This document shows positions 62,845-64,000 of a stretch of DNA of 64,000 bases, in pieces. The stretch is from the NCBI RefSeq assembly GCF_023973825.1, contig NC_090122.1:124001-188000 (forward strand), in the 5' to 3' direction. Source of the stretch: Plasmodium brasilianum. Taxonomy: Eukaryota; Apicomplexa; Aconoidasida; Haemosporida; Plasmodiidae. Within the stretch, counting starts at the first letter, position 1. The number at the start of each line of letters is the position of its first letter. The notes beneath the pieces are model-generated. The model was not told the origin of the DNA, ran no database searches, and saw only the letters and a program-made list of their open reading frames with translations. The translations under genes and the position numbers were made by a program.

Positions 62845-63931
62845 ATGAATTGGAAAAAGGCGTTAAGTTTAGCAGGTATAATATAACCAAATGGTTGAGA
62901 AGTTTTGTACATATTTATTTTTCTTTCATGTATAAGAAAATAAAAAATAATATTTTTTAAGTTACATATATATTGTTGCTAAAAGAGTCTAAACCCATGC
63001 GTTACAACATATATATATATATATAAATTATGAAATCTTTTAACCTATTTACAAAAAGGCAGAAAAAAAAAAAAAATAAATAAAATAAGGAAGCAAAAAT
63101 AAAGATTTATAAAAGAAGCCAAAAAAAAAAAAAAGAAAGAGCTAAAAAAGAGCCGAAAAGGAAGCAAAAAATGATCCACTCCAATGCGCATTTTATTTTC
63201 CTAATTTTTATTGTGTTAATATTATTTTATATTTTTTTTGTTCCATTCGAAATTTTACAGGTGGAGCAGCGGCAGTTGTTGCCTTAACGTATATTCTAAT
63301 GAAGGACGATGAAAATCATGATGAGAATGATGATGAAAACGATGAAAGGAAGAGAAAGGACGGTAAACTAAATAAAGATTCAAATAAAATCATAAAAGGA
63401 GACTCGGTAAAAAAAAACATATAAACACACATATAATAGAATATGTACATGTAAATTATTTTCACATAACGTTAAGGATTATTTTATTTATGTGAATATA
63501 TATATATATATATATATATACAGTTAAACATAAATGCCTAAATGAAACAATATTTGCCTGTTTGTATTTTTTATAGATGACAAGGGATGATTTGCTCCAA
63601 CTTTTAAACGAAATGTTAAAATTACAAACTGATATGAAGAATATCGTTAAAGACTTAATTGTAGTTGCAAAAAAAAATAATTATGAGTAAGAGCATATAA
63701 ACACACGCAAAAGCGATATGTTCGGACATATATATATATATATATATTTATGTTTTTACCCCGTTTCCTGTTATGCACATCCTTTCATTAACAAAACACT
63801 TTTGTGCTCTTTCAGTTTTATGGCCGTTTATGAAGTGGCAAAAACATATAATACAATAGATCCACTGGGAAAGTATCAAATCGAAATGCCAGAATTTGAC
63901 AAAGTTGTGGAAAGCTATCATTTTGATCCAG
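62845..63931 (+). CDS. Membrane-anchored small protein, 5' four exons, incomplete
   Basis: Exons 62845-62875, 63261-63406, 63577-63686 and 63816-63931 join in phase with GT-AG introns; the fourth ends at a GTATAATAAA donor, so the rest lies beyond the window. The 134 residues begin MNWKKALSLAGGAAAVVALT, a short N-terminal hydrophobic anchor. A very acidic segment (DDENHDENDDENDERKRK) follows, then a helical stretch, TRDDLLQLLNEMLKLQTDMK and NIVKDLIVVAKKNNYDFM, and VYEVAKTYNTIDPLGKYQIEMPEF. I do not recognise a family. The anchor followed by a charged linker would suit a tail facing the cytosol or an organelle surface. The first two introns hold (TA)n runs. Confidence 0.72.
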
Positions 63932-64000
63932 GTATAATAAAAAAAAAAAAAAAAATTTACATGATTTGTTCATATTTTTTTACCATTTTTCATTACGATG

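Overview
This window is the core of a Plasmodium chromosome. The evidence is: strong A+T bias with intergenic DNA made of poly(A)/poly(T) runs and (TA)n; proteins with Asn/Lys/Asp-rich low-complexity inserts; small GT-AG introns with T-rich acceptors; and Plasmodium-specific genes, above all the protein-export component PTEX88. The block histone H4 - histone H2B - unknown secreted protein - RPS4 - centrin - PTEX88 - RtcB matches, from memory, the gene order on P. falciparum chromosome 11. The base composition and long microsatellite-rich intergenic regions would suit a P. malariae- or P. ovale-like species, but the species cannot be fixed from this window alone.

Layout, left to right: an F-BAR (FCH) domain protein running off the left edge (-); an ER-retained P5-like thioredoxin-fold protein without CxxC sites (+); a WD40 protein (-); a radial spoke head 4/6 protein (+); RNA polymerase III subunit RPC8, rebuilt here from six exons (-); a nine-exon major facilitator transporter (+); a 6.7 kb stretch with no recognisable gene; a very large CAMK-like kinase (+); histone H4 (-) and histone H2B (+) fired apart from a 4 kb AT-rich spacer; a Plasmodium-type secreted type I membrane protein (-); ribosomal protein S4 with an apparent ATG-only first exon (-); a three-exon centrin (+); PTEX88 (-); a possible 70-residue gene (-); the RNA ligase RtcB (+); and the 5' part of a small membrane-anchored protein that leaves the window in an intron (+). 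Strand alternates almost perfectly, so most intergenic regions are either shared divergent promoters or convergent 3' ends.

These are mainly independent housekeeping and stage-specific functions: chromatin (H4, H2B), tRNA/5S transcription and tRNA ligation (RPC8, RtcB), translation (RPS4), axoneme and centriolar-plaque biology (radial spoke head, centrin), secretory-pathway folding (the P5-like protein) and export into the host cell (PTEX88). No rRNA, tRNA, mobile element, CRISPR array or antigen-family gene was recognised. Intergenic DNA holds many short tandem arrays (9 to 48 bp units), several beside start codons. I found no new multi-gene system. The best leads are the P5-like protein lacking all its redox cysteine pairs, the kinase with DYD in place of DFG plus cysteine-rich segments, the F-BAR protein, the unknown secreted protein in the PTEX88 neighbourhood, and the 48-bp array overlapping the end of the centrin gene.
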